The notes under the pieces are model-generated. The model was not told the origin of the DNA and searched no databases. It worked only from the letters and a program-made list of their open reading frames with translations. From an uncultured Collinsella sp. (GTDB lineage Bacteria > Actinomycetota > Coriobacteriia > Coriobacteriales > Coriobacteriaceae): a DNA stretch of 64,000 nucleotides. Positions 31,207 to 39,809 of the stretch are shown piece by piece (position 1 is the stretch's first letter; each line of letters opens with the position of its first letter). Position numbers and translations under genes: made by a program. The stretch is taken from contig UQLD01000012.1 of assembly GCA_900541855.1 (NCBI GenBank), positions 6,468 to 70,467 of the forward strand. Direction: 5' to 3'.

Positions 31207-31270
31207 AATCGCCGATTAATGCATGATTCGGGCGCCTGCTCGCGGGCGTCCTTTTGTTAGGGAGGGTGCC

Positions 31271-31930
31271 GTGTCCGCATTTCCGTTCGACGCCGTTATC
31301 TTTGACATGGACGGCGTCATTGTCGATACCGAGTATTACTACTTGGGCGAGACTGCCGCGTTTGCCAAGGAGCTTGGGCTTAACCTGACTCAAGAGGAGT
31401 TGAATGGGCAGGTCGGTACCTCGCATCAGTTCTTCCTGCATATGCTGGTCGATTGGTTTGAGCGCGCCGGTAAGGGGCATTTCACTGGCGAGGAAGCGTT
31501 GGCCCGTTGGGATGAGTGGGCGCATGAGCGTCCGCGCGACTATCAGGCTTTGATTAACCCAGGCGCCGTGGATACGATTCGAGAGCTGCCGCGCCGCGGC
31601 GTTCGCGTGGCGCTTGCCAGCTCGTCTCCCATGGATAGCATCGAGGAAGTGCTCAATGCGTGCGGGCTGTCGGATGCCTTTGAGTATGTGGTGAGCGGCG
31701 AGCAGTTTAAGGAGAGCAAGCCTGAACCCGACATCTACCTGCATGCGCTGGACCTGCTGGGGCTGCCCGCGAATCGCTGCTGCTGCGTTGAGGATTCGGT
31801 GCCTGGCATCACTGCCGGCAAGCGAGCCGGCCTGACGGTCATTGCCAAGCGCGAGGAGCGCTTTGGCTTTAGCCAGGATGCCGCGGACAAGATTATCGAC
31901 CAGCTGCCGGAGCTGCTCACGCTTTCTTAG
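31271..31930 (+). CDS. HAD-IA phosphatase/phosphoglucomutase-like protein
   Basis: 219 aa, subfamily IA with a C1 helical cap. The nucleophile motif is DAVIFDMDGVIVDTEYYY at residues 7-24, the second motif VALASSSPMDSIEEVL, the Lys in EQFKESKPEPDIYLHAL, and CCCVEDSVPGITAGKRAGL. The DGVIVDTE segment with ASSS is shared by beta-phosphoglucomutase and small sugar-phosphate phosphatases, which cannot be separated here. It starts at GTG behind AGGGAGGGTGCC. A GC-rich hairpin with TTTT at 31227-31257 lies before it. Confidence 0.88.
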   Translation: MSAFPFDAVIFDMDGVIVDTEYYYLGETAAFAKELGLNLTQEELNGQVGTSHQFFLHMLVDWFERAGKGHFTGEEALARWDEWAHERPRDYQALINPGAVDTIRELPRRGVRVALASSSPMDSIEEVLNACGLSDAFEYVVSGEQFKESKPEPDIYLHALDLLGLPANRCCCVEDSVPGITAGKRAGLTVIAKREERFGFSQDAADKIIDQLPELLTLS

Positions 31931-32013
31931 GAGCGCGGTAGTTGCGCGTTTTTCGGGTCAGATGAGTAAATACCTGACATTTTGGTGCGGCAGCAAGCAT
32001 ACTTTATGCTAAT

Positions 32014-32054
32014 GCGGGCTTAAGGGCTTGTTGAATGTCCTTGAGCCCGCTTTA
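32014..32054 (+). terminator. Hairpin before the GntR gene
   Basis: GCGGGCTTAAGG (32014-32025) pairs with CCTTGAGCCCGC (32039-32050), followed by TTT. It ends the HAD transcript or attenuates the regulator. Confidence 0.55.
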
Positions 32055-32080
32055 GACTGAATTGTGCTGGGAGAGGGTAT

Positions 32081-32824
32081 ATGCCATCGACTGAAGGGCT
32101 AACTGACGGTAAAGCAGCGATACCGCTGTACCAACAAGTCATTGATATCATTAAAAACGAAATCAACTCCGGTGCCTACAAGGCGGGCGCGCGGATACCC
32201 AACGAATTCGAATTGGCTGAGAACTATAAAGTTGGCCGCGTTACCGTGCGACGCGCTATTGAGGAGCTCGTCCAGCAGGGCTATCTAACGAAGCGACAGG
32301 GGAAAGGCACGTTTGTCAATGCCCCCAAGCTTAAGCGCAAGATTCGCCAGAAGGATGACGTTCAGAGTTTTTCGGACGCATGCCGCGTTAACGGAATGGA
32401 ACCGGGGGCGCGCGTCATTTCGAGAAAGATACTGCCGGCGGATTCCACCGAAGCGCAGTTCTTTGGTGTTCCCGTTGGAACTGATTTGATTTGCGTTGAG
32501 CGTGTGCGTACTGCCGATGGAGTCCCCGTCATGCTCGAGAACAACATATATGTTTACGAGGCCAACGCTTATCTATCAACGGCACCTCTATCTAACCAAT
32601 CCATTTTTGAGTTCGTGCGCAACCGGACGGGCCGTACGCCCGCGTTTACCGACCCGTGCACGCTCGAGATCGCGTGCGCGTCGCCCGAGGTCGCTCGGCT
32701 GTTGGCGGTTCCCGTTGGCGAACCCTTGTTTTACATGGATGCCTTCTTTTTCGATGAGCAGCGGAGACCGTTTATCATTGGTCGTCAGCGGATCGTTGGA
32801 TCTCGTTACATTTTTGACATCTAG
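32081..32824 (+). CDS. GntR-family (HutC/FrlR-like, UTRA domain) transcriptional regulator
   Basis: 247 aa. The GntR winged helix is at about residues 14-80: IPLYQQVIDIIKNEINSGAYKAGARIPNEFELAENYKVGRVTVRRAIEELVQQGYLTKRQGKGTFV. The UTRA effector domain runs from about residue 95 to the end, closing with RQRIVGSRYIFDI. UTRA proteins usually sense a phosphorylated sugar or amino compound. E. coli FrlR, regulator of fructoselysine use, belongs to this family. It heads the catabolic locus running to 43468, and a dyad at 32978-33000 is a candidate operator. A strong hairpin follows its stop. Confidence 0.92.
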   Translation: MPSTEGLTDGKAAIPLYQQVIDIIKNEINSGAYKAGARIPNEFELAENYKVGRVTVRRAIEELVQQGYLTKRQGKGTFVNAPKLKRKIRQKDDVQSFSDACRVNGMEPGARVISRKILPADSTEAQFFGVPVGTDLICVERVRTADGVPVMLENNIYVYEANAYLSTAPLSNQSIFEFVRNRTGRTPAFTDPCTLEIACASPEVARLLAVPVGEPLFYMDAFFFDEQRRPFIIGRQRIVGSRYIFDI

Positions 32825-32834
32825 GACATTGCGA

Positions 32835-32874
32835 ATGGAAACGCCCGGTGGATCATCTCACCGGGCGTTTCCAT
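32835..32874 (+). terminator. Strong hairpin after the GntR gene
   Basis: ATGGAAACGCCCGGTG (32835-32850), 8-nt loop, CACCGGGCGTTTCCAT (32859-32874): a perfect 16-bp stem without a long T-tract. Confidence 0.7.
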
Positions 32875-32934
32875 ACCGTTCACGGCGCGAACGCAACCGT
32901 TCAACCGCGTTACGGCAATCAGTTTGAAATAATC

Positions 32935-32963
32935 TTGATGACGGGAAAAGCTGCTGGTAATCT
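32935..32963 (+). promoter_or_regulatory. Promoter of the catabolic operon
   Basis: TTGATG (32935-32940), a 17-nt spacer, TAATCT (32958-32963). Transcription should begin near 32970, giving a leader of about 73 nt. Confidence 0.55.
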
Positions 32964-32977
32964 ATGGAACGTCATAG

Positions 32978-33000
32978 AACGTTTGCCTCATGCAAGCGTT
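32978..33000. promoter_or_regulatory. Candidate operator dyad of the catabolic operon
   Basis: AACGTTTGC-CTCAT-GCAAGCGTT, arms matching in 8 of 9 positions, lies just downstream of the predicted start of transcription. That suits repression by the GntR protein at 32081. Confidence 0.45.
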
Positions 33001-33042
33001 GAGGCGAGATGCGATGCAGTCTCGAGTTCTTTGGAGGTATCT

Positions 33043-34506
33043 ATGTCAGATACGAAGGCGAAGAAGACAAACAGACGTTTTAAGTTCAAATTACCGCATG
33101 TCTATACGATCATGTTCTTGCTGATCGTTGTCTTTGCGGTCCTGACTTGGATCGTTCCTTCTGGTCAGTATCAGCGCAAGACGATTTCGACAGCGGCGGG
33201 CGAGCGTGAAGTTGCCGTTGCTGGAACCTATGAACAGGTCGATAAGAACTACACCGATTCCGAGACCGGCGAGACCATCAATCTGGGCCAGGATATCTTT
33301 GCGGTCCTGCAAGCGCCTACTAAGGGCATCCAGGAGGCTGCCGACGTCGTTGCGTTCGTCTTATTGATTGGCGGATCGTTCGCAGTCATCACCAAGACCA
33401 ACGCTTTGAATGCCGGCATGAGCCGTGTGATTAAAAAGCTCAAGAACAAGGACATCCTCATCATTCCCATCACGATGACGTTGCTGTCCATTTGTGGCAC
33501 TACGTTTGGTATGTCTGAGGAAGCCCTGCCGTTCTATGCCATCTTCATTCCCATCATGATGGGTATCGGTTATGACTCGATGACGGCATTCATCATCTGC
33601 TTCCTTGGTCCTAACCTGGGATATTGTGCTTCGACCATCGACCCGTTTAATGTTTTGATCGCCCAAGGCATCATTGGCATCGAGGGTAATCCGCAACTGT
33701 GGCTGCGTGCCGTTTCTTGGGTCATCTTCACTGCCGTCGGTATCGCATGGGCCATGCGCTACGCCATGCGCGTCAAGAAAAACCCCGAGTCGTCCATTGT
33801 GTACGAGGACGATAAGCTCAAGCGTATTGAATTTTCCGTGACCGATGCCTCCATCGAGGAAGAGTTCACTACCCGTCAGAAGCTCGTGCTTATCGATTTT
33901 GCCTGCGGCATGGGCATTATCGTCTGGGGTCTTGTTACCCAGGGCTGGTACATGAATGAGATTTCCGCCGTGTTCCTTGGTATGGGCTTGCTTGCCGGTA
34001 TCCTGGGCGGCCTTGACCAGCAGACGATCGCCGAGGAGTTCGTTAAAGGCATTGCCGACTTTGCGTATGCCGCTATCGTCATCGGCATCGCTCGCGGTAT
34101 CTTGGTCATCGCAGAGGGTGGCATGATCATCGACACCATCCTCCAGGCGCTCGCTACTGCACTCGCCGGTGCACCTGCCGCCGTCTACACCACGTTTATG
34201 TATATCGTCCTTGGCCTGCTCTCTTTGCTGGTTCCCTCGAGCTCTGGACTTGCGGCGCTCACCATGCCCGTCATGGGTCCGCTGACCGAGCTTATGGGCC
34301 TCAATCCCGAAGCCGCCGTTACCGCGCTCCAGTTTGCTAATCAGACCATCAACACCATCAGTCCCGTGGCGGGCATGACGGTTGCCGGCCTTGCCGTGGC
34401 AAAGATCTCGTTTGGTCAATGGTGGAAGACCATTTGGAAGTTCTTCATTTTCATGGTCGTCTTTGGCCTGATCGTAACGGCAATCTCTGGCATGCTTCCG
34501 GTGTAG
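33043..34506 (+). CDS. YfcC-family transporter
   Basis: 487-aa integral membrane protein with about 12 TM helices. The first is HVYTIMFLLIVVFAVLTWIVPSGQY, a hallmark of the YfcC/ArcD-like group, followed by an extracytoplasmic loop of about 50 residues. Later signatures are SICGTTFGMSEEALPFYAIFIPIMMGIGYD and VPSSSGLAALTMPVMGPLTEL. Family members carry amino acids, peptides or C4 dicarboxylates. Here it probably imports the substrate of the Frl-like pathway, a different solution from the APC-type FrlA of E. coli. The start ATG follows TTGGAGGTATCT. The amidohydrolase begins 9 nt after the stop. Confidence 0.88.
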   Translation: MSDTKAKKTNRRFKFKLPHVYTIMFLLIVVFAVLTWIVPSGQYQRKTISTAAGEREVAVAGTYEQVDKNYTDSETGETINLGQDIFAVLQAPTKGIQEAADVVAFVLLIGGSFAVITKTNALNAGMSRVIKKLKNKDILIIPITMTLLSICGTTFGMSEEALPFYAIFIPIMMGIGYDSMTAFIICFLGPNLGYCASTIDPFNVLIAQGIIGIEGNPQLWLRAVSWVIFTAVGIAWAMRYAMRVKKNPESSIVYEDDKLKRIEFSVTDASIEEEFTTRQKLVLIDFACGMGIIVWGLVTQGWYMNEISAVFLGMGLLAGILGGLDQQTIAEEFVKGIADFAYAAIVIGIARGILVIAEGGMIIDTILQALATALAGAPAAVYTTFMYIVLGLLSLLVPSSSGLAALTMPVMGPLTELMGLNPEAAVTALQFANQTINTISPVAGMTVAGLAVAKISFGQWWKTIWKFFIFMVVFGLIVTAISGMLPV

Positions 34507-34515
34507 GTGGTTGTG

Positions 34516-36099
34516 ATGTCTGATCGTTTAACGGTCCTGACGTCTAAGAGCGTCTTTACCGGTACGGGGGACCTGCCGTTCGAAGGTTTCGTAGCGGTCC
34601 GTGGCAATCGAATTGAGGCGGTTGGCACCAAGTGTGAGGTAGCTTCGTATTTGACCCAGGCGGACGAGGTAGTTGACCTGGGCGACCGCACCGTCATGCC
34701 TGGCCTGATCGATGTGCATACCTTCTATACGGGCTGGGCGCTGCGGACGTTGGGGTCTGATCTATCCGGCGTCGCTGATGCCAAAGAGGCCGTGTCGCTC
34801 TTGCGTGCATGGAAAGATGATCATCCGGATTGCGCGGCGGCTTTTGGCCACAACCTGCCCGAAACGTTGGCATCGGATGCCGAGAACGCAAACACAGCAG
34901 CTGTGTTTGACGAGTGTTTTGGCGATATCCCTGTCGTCTGCTTTACACCGGGCGCGGAGACCTGTGTTCTCAATGCTGCCGCCAGTGCGCGATACGGCTT
35001 TACGCCGCAGGCGTGCTATGCCGAGAAGATCTGGCGCATGATGAGCGATTTCCTCGCGCTGCCCGAGGTGCGTGCCGGGTATTCGGACTACATGAGCATG
35101 CTTAACGAGCGCGGCGTTACCGCCATCAAGGAGATGGCGTTTGATGACTACTACGGCTTTGCCGACGAAATGGCTCGCCGTGAGGAATCTGGAGAGCTGA
35201 CGGTTCGCGTCTCTATGATGTCGCAGCCGGTGGGTGCCGGTGCAAATCTGCCATATGCTCGCGAGGCACGAGAGCGCTTCCGGGGACCGTTCGTTCGTTT
35301 TTCTGGCTTCAACCGTATGACCGATCGCGGCGTATGGGCGGGGCTTGCCGAGATGATTGACCCCTATGAAGACACGGCCGATGCGGGCGCTGCCGGCAAG
35401 ACGGTCGTCGAGGAGCCAGAGTGGGATCTGATTGAGAACGAGCTGCGTGCAATTGATGCTGACGGCTTCCGATATTCCTTGCATTGCCAGGGCGATGGCG
35501 CCGTTCGCCGCACCGTGGCGCTCTATGCCTCGCTGCCTCGAGACGAGCATGGACGGATGCTTCGTCGCCATGCGATTACCGATCTCGAGAACTCTGATCC
35601 GACCGATCTTGTCGAGTTTGGCAAGTTGGGTGGAATTTGCGAGGTCTATCCGCAGATTCTGACGCTGGACCGGCGCGAGGATTGCCTGTCGATGATGCGT
35701 CGACAAATCGGCGAGACGCGACTTTTGCACAGCTGGAATCGCCGCGGCATGGAAGATTCCGGATGCACAGTGTGCTGTGGCACGGATTTGCCGCTGCTGA
35801 TCCCGAGCCTGGGCGAGTCAATCTACAGTGCGTGCGGCGGATACTTCGACGACGGGCTGCCCGTGAATGAGGCCAACGCGCTGACGCTTGTCGAGCTCTT
35901 GCGCGCTTGGACTGCCGGGGGCGCGTACGACCTGATGCGCGAAGACGAGCTGGGTACGCTCGAGGTCGGCAAGCTTGCCGATATCTGCGTGCTCGATCGG
36001 GATGTGTTTGACCTCGATTATCGCGACGCACGCGATCTTGCGGTTGATATAACGATGTCGGACGGACAAATCGTGTTCGATCGAAATAAGGAGGCATAA
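34516..36099 (+). CDS. Amidohydrolase-superfamily protein (YtcJ-like)
   Basis: 527 aa. The N-terminal beta-sandwich is followed by VMPGLIDVHTFYTGWALRTLG. The usual HxH (as in DxHxH) is VHTF here, so the second metal His is replaced by Phe. Later features include KEMAFDDYYGF, RYSLHCQGDGAVRRTVALYAS (a His-containing motif), RRHAITDLE, CCGTDLPL (the late Asp) and the C-terminal EVGKLADICVLDRDVFDLD. It probably cleaves an amide or related C-N bond, but the altered metal site makes activity uncertain. The ATG follows TAGGTGG, 9 nt after the transporter stop. It ends 1 nt before the epimerase start. Confidence 0.82.
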   Translation: MSDRLTVLTSKSVFTGTGDLPFEGFVAVRGNRIEAVGTKCEVASYLTQADEVVDLGDRTVMPGLIDVHTFYTGWALRTLGSDLSGVADAKEAVSLLRAWKDDHPDCAAAFGHNLPETLASDAENANTAAVFDECFGDIPVVCFTPGAETCVLNAAASARYGFTPQACYAEKIWRMMSDFLALPEVRAGYSDYMSMLNERGVTAIKEMAFDDYYGFADEMARREESGELTVRVSMMSQPVGAGANLPYAREARERFRGPFVRFSGFNRMTDRGVWAGLAEMIDPYEDTADAGAAGKTVVEEPEWDLIENELRAIDADGFRYSLHCQGDGAVRRTVALYASLPRDEHGRMLRRHAITDLENSDPTDLVEFGKLGGICEVYPQILTLDRREDCLSMMRRQIGETRLLHSWNRRGMEDSGCTVCCGTDLPLLIPSLGESIYSACGGYFDDGLPVNEANALTLVELLRAWTAGGAYDLMREDELGTLEVGKLADICVLDRDVFDLDYRDARDLAVDITMSDGQIVFDRNKEA

Positions 36100-36100
36100 G

Positions 36101-36952
36101 ATGTTTGAATCCAAACCGACGCTGCGCCGCGAGCAGATTGCGGGCATGAATATCCACTACATCATGTGGTCGCTCGATTACTTCCTTGATGTGCAGCAGC
36201 GTTTGGGCTTTGAGTCCATTGAGCTGTGGTGCGCAGAGCCGCATGTGACGCTCGACCATACGGGCTACTTTGAGGCTGAGGTCCTGGCGAAAAAGGCTGC
36301 AGACCGTGGGCTTAGGTATCGTACTCTGTGCCCCGAGAATGTTGTCTATCCTTGGCAGTACTGCGCACGCAAGCCGCTGCATGAACAGCGCAGCCTGGCG
36401 TACTTCAAGCACGGCATTGAGCTTGCCGAGGTACTTGGGTGCGACCGTATGTCCATCAACTCGGGCTGGGGCGACTGGGACGAGGACCGCGAGGAAGCCT
36501 GGAAGCGCAGTCGCGAGCACTTGTCCATTCTGGCGGAGTATGCCGGCGAGCACGGTCTGGTGCTTACGATGGAAAGCCTGCGTCCCGAGGAGAGCAACCT
36601 TGTGACGACGGTTTCCGATGCGAAGCGCATGATTGACGAGGTCGCGAGCCCGTACTTACAGCCCATGGTTGATACAACCGCGATGGGCGTTGCGGGCGAG
36701 ACGCTCGAGGACTGGTTTGCCGCCTTTGGTGATGGGGCAATTCACGAGATGCACTTTATCGACGGTGACCCGTATGGACATCTGGTATGGGGCGATGGCA
36801 AGCACGATATGGACGCCTTCGTCGCCACACTCAACGCCCATGGTTTCGACGGCATACTGGGCCAGGAAATCACGGACGGTCGTTACTACGATGACCCGGC
36901 GGCGGCAGATGCCAAGAACATGGCCGCATTCGAGAAATATCTGATTGACTAA
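36101..36952 (+). CDS. FrlC-like sugar phosphate isomerase/epimerase
   Basis: 283-aa TIM barrel of the AP-endonuclease-2 type. Family features are SLDYFLDVQQRLGFESIELWCAEPHV, CPENVVYPWQ, RMSINSGWGDWDEDREEAW, GLVLTMESLRPEESNLVTTVSDAKRMI (Glu ligand), PMVDTTAMGVAGETLEDW and HEMHFIDGDPYGHLVWGDGKHDMDAFVATL. The order and many motifs match E. coli FrlC, which epimerises psicoselysine to fructoselysine. The start ATG follows AAGGAGGCATAAG, 1 nt after the amidohydrolase. The neighbouring FrlB- and FrlD-like genes strengthen the assignment. Confidence 0.85.
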   Translation: MFESKPTLRREQIAGMNIHYIMWSLDYFLDVQQRLGFESIELWCAEPHVTLDHTGYFEAEVLAKKAADRGLRYRTLCPENVVYPWQYCARKPLHEQRSLAYFKHGIELAEVLGCDRMSINSGWGDWDEDREEAWKRSREHLSILAEYAGEHGLVLTMESLRPEESNLVTTVSDAKRMIDEVASPYLQPMVDTTAMGVAGETLEDWFAAFGDGAIHEMHFIDGDPYGHLVWGDGKHDMDAFVATLNAHGFDGILGQEITDGRYYDDPAAADAKNMAAFEKYLID

Positions 36953-37014
36953 AACAACTATCGGCCACGCAACCAACGTCATTGATTGCGGCCTAAACAA
37001 GAAAGGAACTGGAT

Positions 37015-37983
37015 ATGAACGCACACGATCTGATCAAAGAGGCAATTGCCGAGAAGGGCAAGTTCGACAGCGTCTACTGGATTGCTTGCGGTGGCTCCAT
37101 GATCGATTTGATCCCGGCTCATGAGCTTCTGCAGCGCGAGGCAACCACCTTCACTTCGTATATCTATACCGCGCGTGAATTCGACATTATGCGTCCGCGT
37201 CGTCTGGGCGAGAAGTCCCTGGTCATCGCTTGCAGCCACAGTGGCAATACCCCGGAGGTCGTCGAGGGCTGCGAGATTGCCCTTGCAGCCGGCGCTACGG
37301 TGATCGCCCAGACCGACAACGCTGGATCCAAGATCGACTCCGGCAAGTGGACCACGTGGGTCTACCCGTGGGGCGAGGGCGTGCCGCAGGCCGAGGTCCC
37401 CGCTGGCATTTCGCTGTCGCTTGCGGCCGAGCTGCTCGATCAGCAGGAGGGCTACGCCGATCTTGCCGATATGTATGCCGGTATCGCCGAGATGGATAAG
37501 ATTCTTCCCCCGGCACGTGAGAAGGTAAATGCCGAGCTGGGCGATCGTTTTGCCAAGCTTTGCCAGGAGCACGAGTTCTTCTACATTCTGGGCAGCGGTC
37601 CCAACTTTAGCCAGACCTACGGTTTCGCTATCTGCTCTCTTATGGAGATGCAGTGGCAGCACTGCAGCTACATCCACTCTGCCGAGTACTTCCATGGCCC
37701 CTTCGAGGCTACTCAGGATGGCGTTTTTTACTTCCTGCAGATGGGCTCCAGCGAGTGCCGTGCTATGGATGAGCGCGCCCTGGCGTTCCTTAAGACGCAT
37801 ACCGATACGCTGATGGTGCTCGATGCCAAGGAGTACGGTATGGAAGACGTGCCGGCGAGCGTCCGTGCCTATCTGGACCCGGTGCTGTTCTACGCCATGA
37901 ACTGCGAGCTGCGTGCCGCACGCGGCAAGGTGTTTGACCATGATCCCGATTTCCGTCGCTACATGGGCGTCGTCGAGTACTAG
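37015..37983 (+). CDS. FrlB-like SIS-domain deglycase
   Basis: 322 aa with two SIS subdomains. The first (about 15-150) has YWIACGGSMIDLIPAHELL and LVIACSHSGNTPEVVEGCEIAL. The second (about 180-310) has FFYILGSGPNFSQTYGFAICSLMEMQW and HSAEYFHGPFEATQDGVFYFLQMGSSECR. The E-x-HGPFE segment is typical of FrlB, which splits fructoselysine-6-phosphate into lysine and glucose-6-phosphate. The real amine of the substrate is unknown. The start ATG follows AGAAAGGAACTGGAT. A hairpin GGCCACGCAA/TTGCGGCC lies in the 62-nt gap before it. The kinase starts 14 nt after the stop. Confidence 0.87.
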   Translation: MNAHDLIKEAIAEKGKFDSVYWIACGGSMIDLIPAHELLQREATTFTSYIYTAREFDIMRPRRLGEKSLVIACSHSGNTPEVVEGCEIALAAGATVIAQTDNAGSKIDSGKWTTWVYPWGEGVPQAEVPAGISLSLAAELLDQQEGYADLADMYAGIAEMDKILPPAREKVNAELGDRFAKLCQEHEFFYILGSGPNFSQTYGFAICSLMEMQWQHCSYIHSAEYFHGPFEATQDGVFYFLQMGSSECRAMDERALAFLKTHTDTLMVLDAKEYGMEDVPASVRAYLDPVLFYAMNCELRAARGKVFDHDPDFRRYMGVVEY

Positions 37984-37997
37984 AAGGGTAAATACCA

Positions 37998-38861
37998 TGG
38001 CATTTAACGTTAACGCGCTCGGATTTGGCGACAACGTCGTCGATCGCTACGAGCATATCCACACCATGTATCCTGGCGGCAACGCGGTGAACTTCGCCGT
38101 TTATGCCAAGAAATGCGGTGCCGCACGCTCCGCATACATGGGCATTTTTGGCAATGACGCCGCTGCCGAGCATGTCATTGCAAGCCTCGAGGATGAGGGT
38201 ATCGAGCTTGACAAGTGTGAGCAGATGATTGGCGAGAACGGAGCGGCTCGCGTGACCGTTGTTGACGGTGACCGTGTCTTCCTTGGCTCCAACGAGGGCG
38301 GTATCCGTGGCGATGCGCGCTATGTCCTCGATCGCTTTGACCTTTCGTACATGAAGCAGTTCGATGTGGTTCATTCGGGCAACTATTGCTTTACCGAGCG
38401 CGAGCTGCCCAAGCTGAAGGCTGCGGGCGTCACGGTCTCTTTTGACTTTTCGGACGACTCCACCGACGAGTACTACGAGCAGATTGCACCCTACGTCGAT
38501 TTTGCCTTCTTTAGTGCGGCGGATGCCGCGAGTGAGGACGAGATTCGCGAGCGTCTGGCATGGGTGAAGGGCTTGGGTCCGCGTTTTGTGTCGGCTACGG
38601 CGGGCGCCGAGGGCTGCATTGCTTACGACGGCGAGCGTTATTACCGCCAGCTGGCTAAACCGGTAACGGACATGAAGGACACCATGGGGGCGGGCGACTC
38701 GTTCCTCACCTCGTTTTTGATGTGCTATCTCGATTCCGCCAAGCGTGGTGAGGATGGCGCCGAGGCTATCGAGCGCGCGCTCGACTTTGCTGCCGGGTTT
38801 GCCTCGACCGTGTGCGGCATGGAAGGTTCTTGGGGCCACGGAGCGCCAATCGTCGAATAGC
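37998..38861 (+). CDS. FrlD-like PfkB-family kinase
   Basis: 287-aa sugar kinase. Compared with E. coli FrlD (fructoselysine 6-kinase) it shares GFGDNVVDRYEHIHTMYPGGNAVNFAVYAKKCG at the start, DRVFLGSNEGGIRGDA, YDVVH-type FDVVHSGNYCF and VSFDFSDDSTDEYYEQIAPYVDFAFFSA. The PfkB signature with catalytic Asp is DMKDTMGAGDSFLTSFLMCY. It would phosphorylate an imported Amadori-type sugar-amine at C6 before the FrlB-like enzyme cleaves it. The ATG is 14 nt after the SIS gene; a longer in-frame ORF starts inside that gene and is rejected. A hairpin follows. Confidence 0.87.
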
Positions 38862-38930
38862 TTAAGAAAGCGCACGGCGGTCTGGCTATGAGGCTTTGGA
38901 CAGCCGATGCAAAACAATAAGCGAAACACG

Positions 38931-38964
38931 AAAAGGGGGCTCGCCATGCGGTGGGTCCCCTTTT
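38931..38964 (+). terminator. Intra-locus hairpin separating the two kinase genes
   Basis: AAAAGGGG (38931-38938) pairs with CCCCTTTT (38957-38964) around an inner CGCC/GGTG stem. It probably lowers read-through into the second half of the locus. Confidence 0.6.
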
Positions 38965-38981
38965 GAACATTGGAGAAGAGT

Positions 38982-39782
38982 ATGGGTATTAAAGCGTGTG
39001 CGGCTGGTTTTTGCTGCGCGGACGTCTATCAAAACATCGGCGTATTCTATCCGACTGGTAACGGCATTGACTGGGGTATCCATCTTGCACGAATGGGCGT
39101 TTCGGTATCCGCCGTGTCGGTTGTCGGCAAGGACGAGTACGGAGACAAGATGAGGGAGGCGCTGGCCGCTGAGGGGCTCGATATCTCTCATCTGCGGGTG
39201 GAGGATGGCGACACCTCGGTGATGCTCATGGCATTGAAAGACGGCGTCGATCGCGTGCATCTCGAGGCAATCGATGGCGTAATGGAGACATATCGACCGA
39301 ATGAAGACGACCGGGCGTTTATCCTGGAGCATGACATCATCCATACCGACCTGTTTGGCAATTGTTTGGACCTCCTGCCCGAATGGCATGAAGCGGGCAA
39401 GACGGTGGTTATGGACTTCTCGGTGTTCAGCCAGGATCCCGAATATGCATGTGAGGCTCATTTTCCTTACGTAGACTATGCGTTCATGTCGTTTGAAGAG
39501 GACACTCCGGAGCTACGTGATTGGGTACGTCACGTACAGGAGTTGGGGCCGCGCGTTGCGGTTGCCACGCTTGGCGAGAAGGGAAGCATTGCCTTTGACG
39601 GCGAGCGCTTCTATGAGTGCGGGATCGTGCCGGCGGAGAAGGTCGTTAACACCGTGGGTGCCGGCGACTCGTATATTGCCGGGTTTACCAAGGGCGTGAT
39701 CGATGCCCTTGATATTCCGGCGTGTATGAAGGCGGGCGCTGAACTGTCGTCCCGAGTGATTGGTTCGTTTGAGCCGTACTAG
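38982..39782 (+). CDS. Second PfkB-family (FrlD-like) kinase
   Basis: 266 aa. The N-terminus GIKACAAGFCCADVYQNIGVFYPTGNGIDWGIHLARMGVSVSAVSVVGKDEYGDKM keeps the FrlD-like lid and binding region. DFSVFSQDPEYACEAHFPYVDYAFMSFEEDT aligns with the FrlD DFS segment. The ATP-site signature is EKVVNTVGAGDSYIAGFTKGV with the catalytic Asp. It differs enough from the first kinase (for example N-G-I-D in place of G-G-N-A) to suggest a different sugar. The ATG follows GGAGAAGAGT. It starts the second half of the locus, 27 nt before the amidohydrolase. Confidence 0.85.
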   Translation: MGIKACAAGFCCADVYQNIGVFYPTGNGIDWGIHLARMGVSVSAVSVVGKDEYGDKMREALAAEGLDISHLRVEDGDTSVMLMALKDGVDRVHLEAIDGVMETYRPNEDDRAFILEHDIIHTDLFGNCLDLLPEWHEAGKTVVMDFSVFSQDPEYACEAHFPYVDYAFMSFEEDTPELRDWVRHVQELGPRVAVATLGEKGSIAFDGERFYECGIVPAEKVVNTVGAGDSYIAGFTKGVIDALDIPACMKAGAELSSRVIGSFEPY

Positions 39783-39809
39783 GGCCAAATGCCTGGAAAG
39801 GAGTACGAA

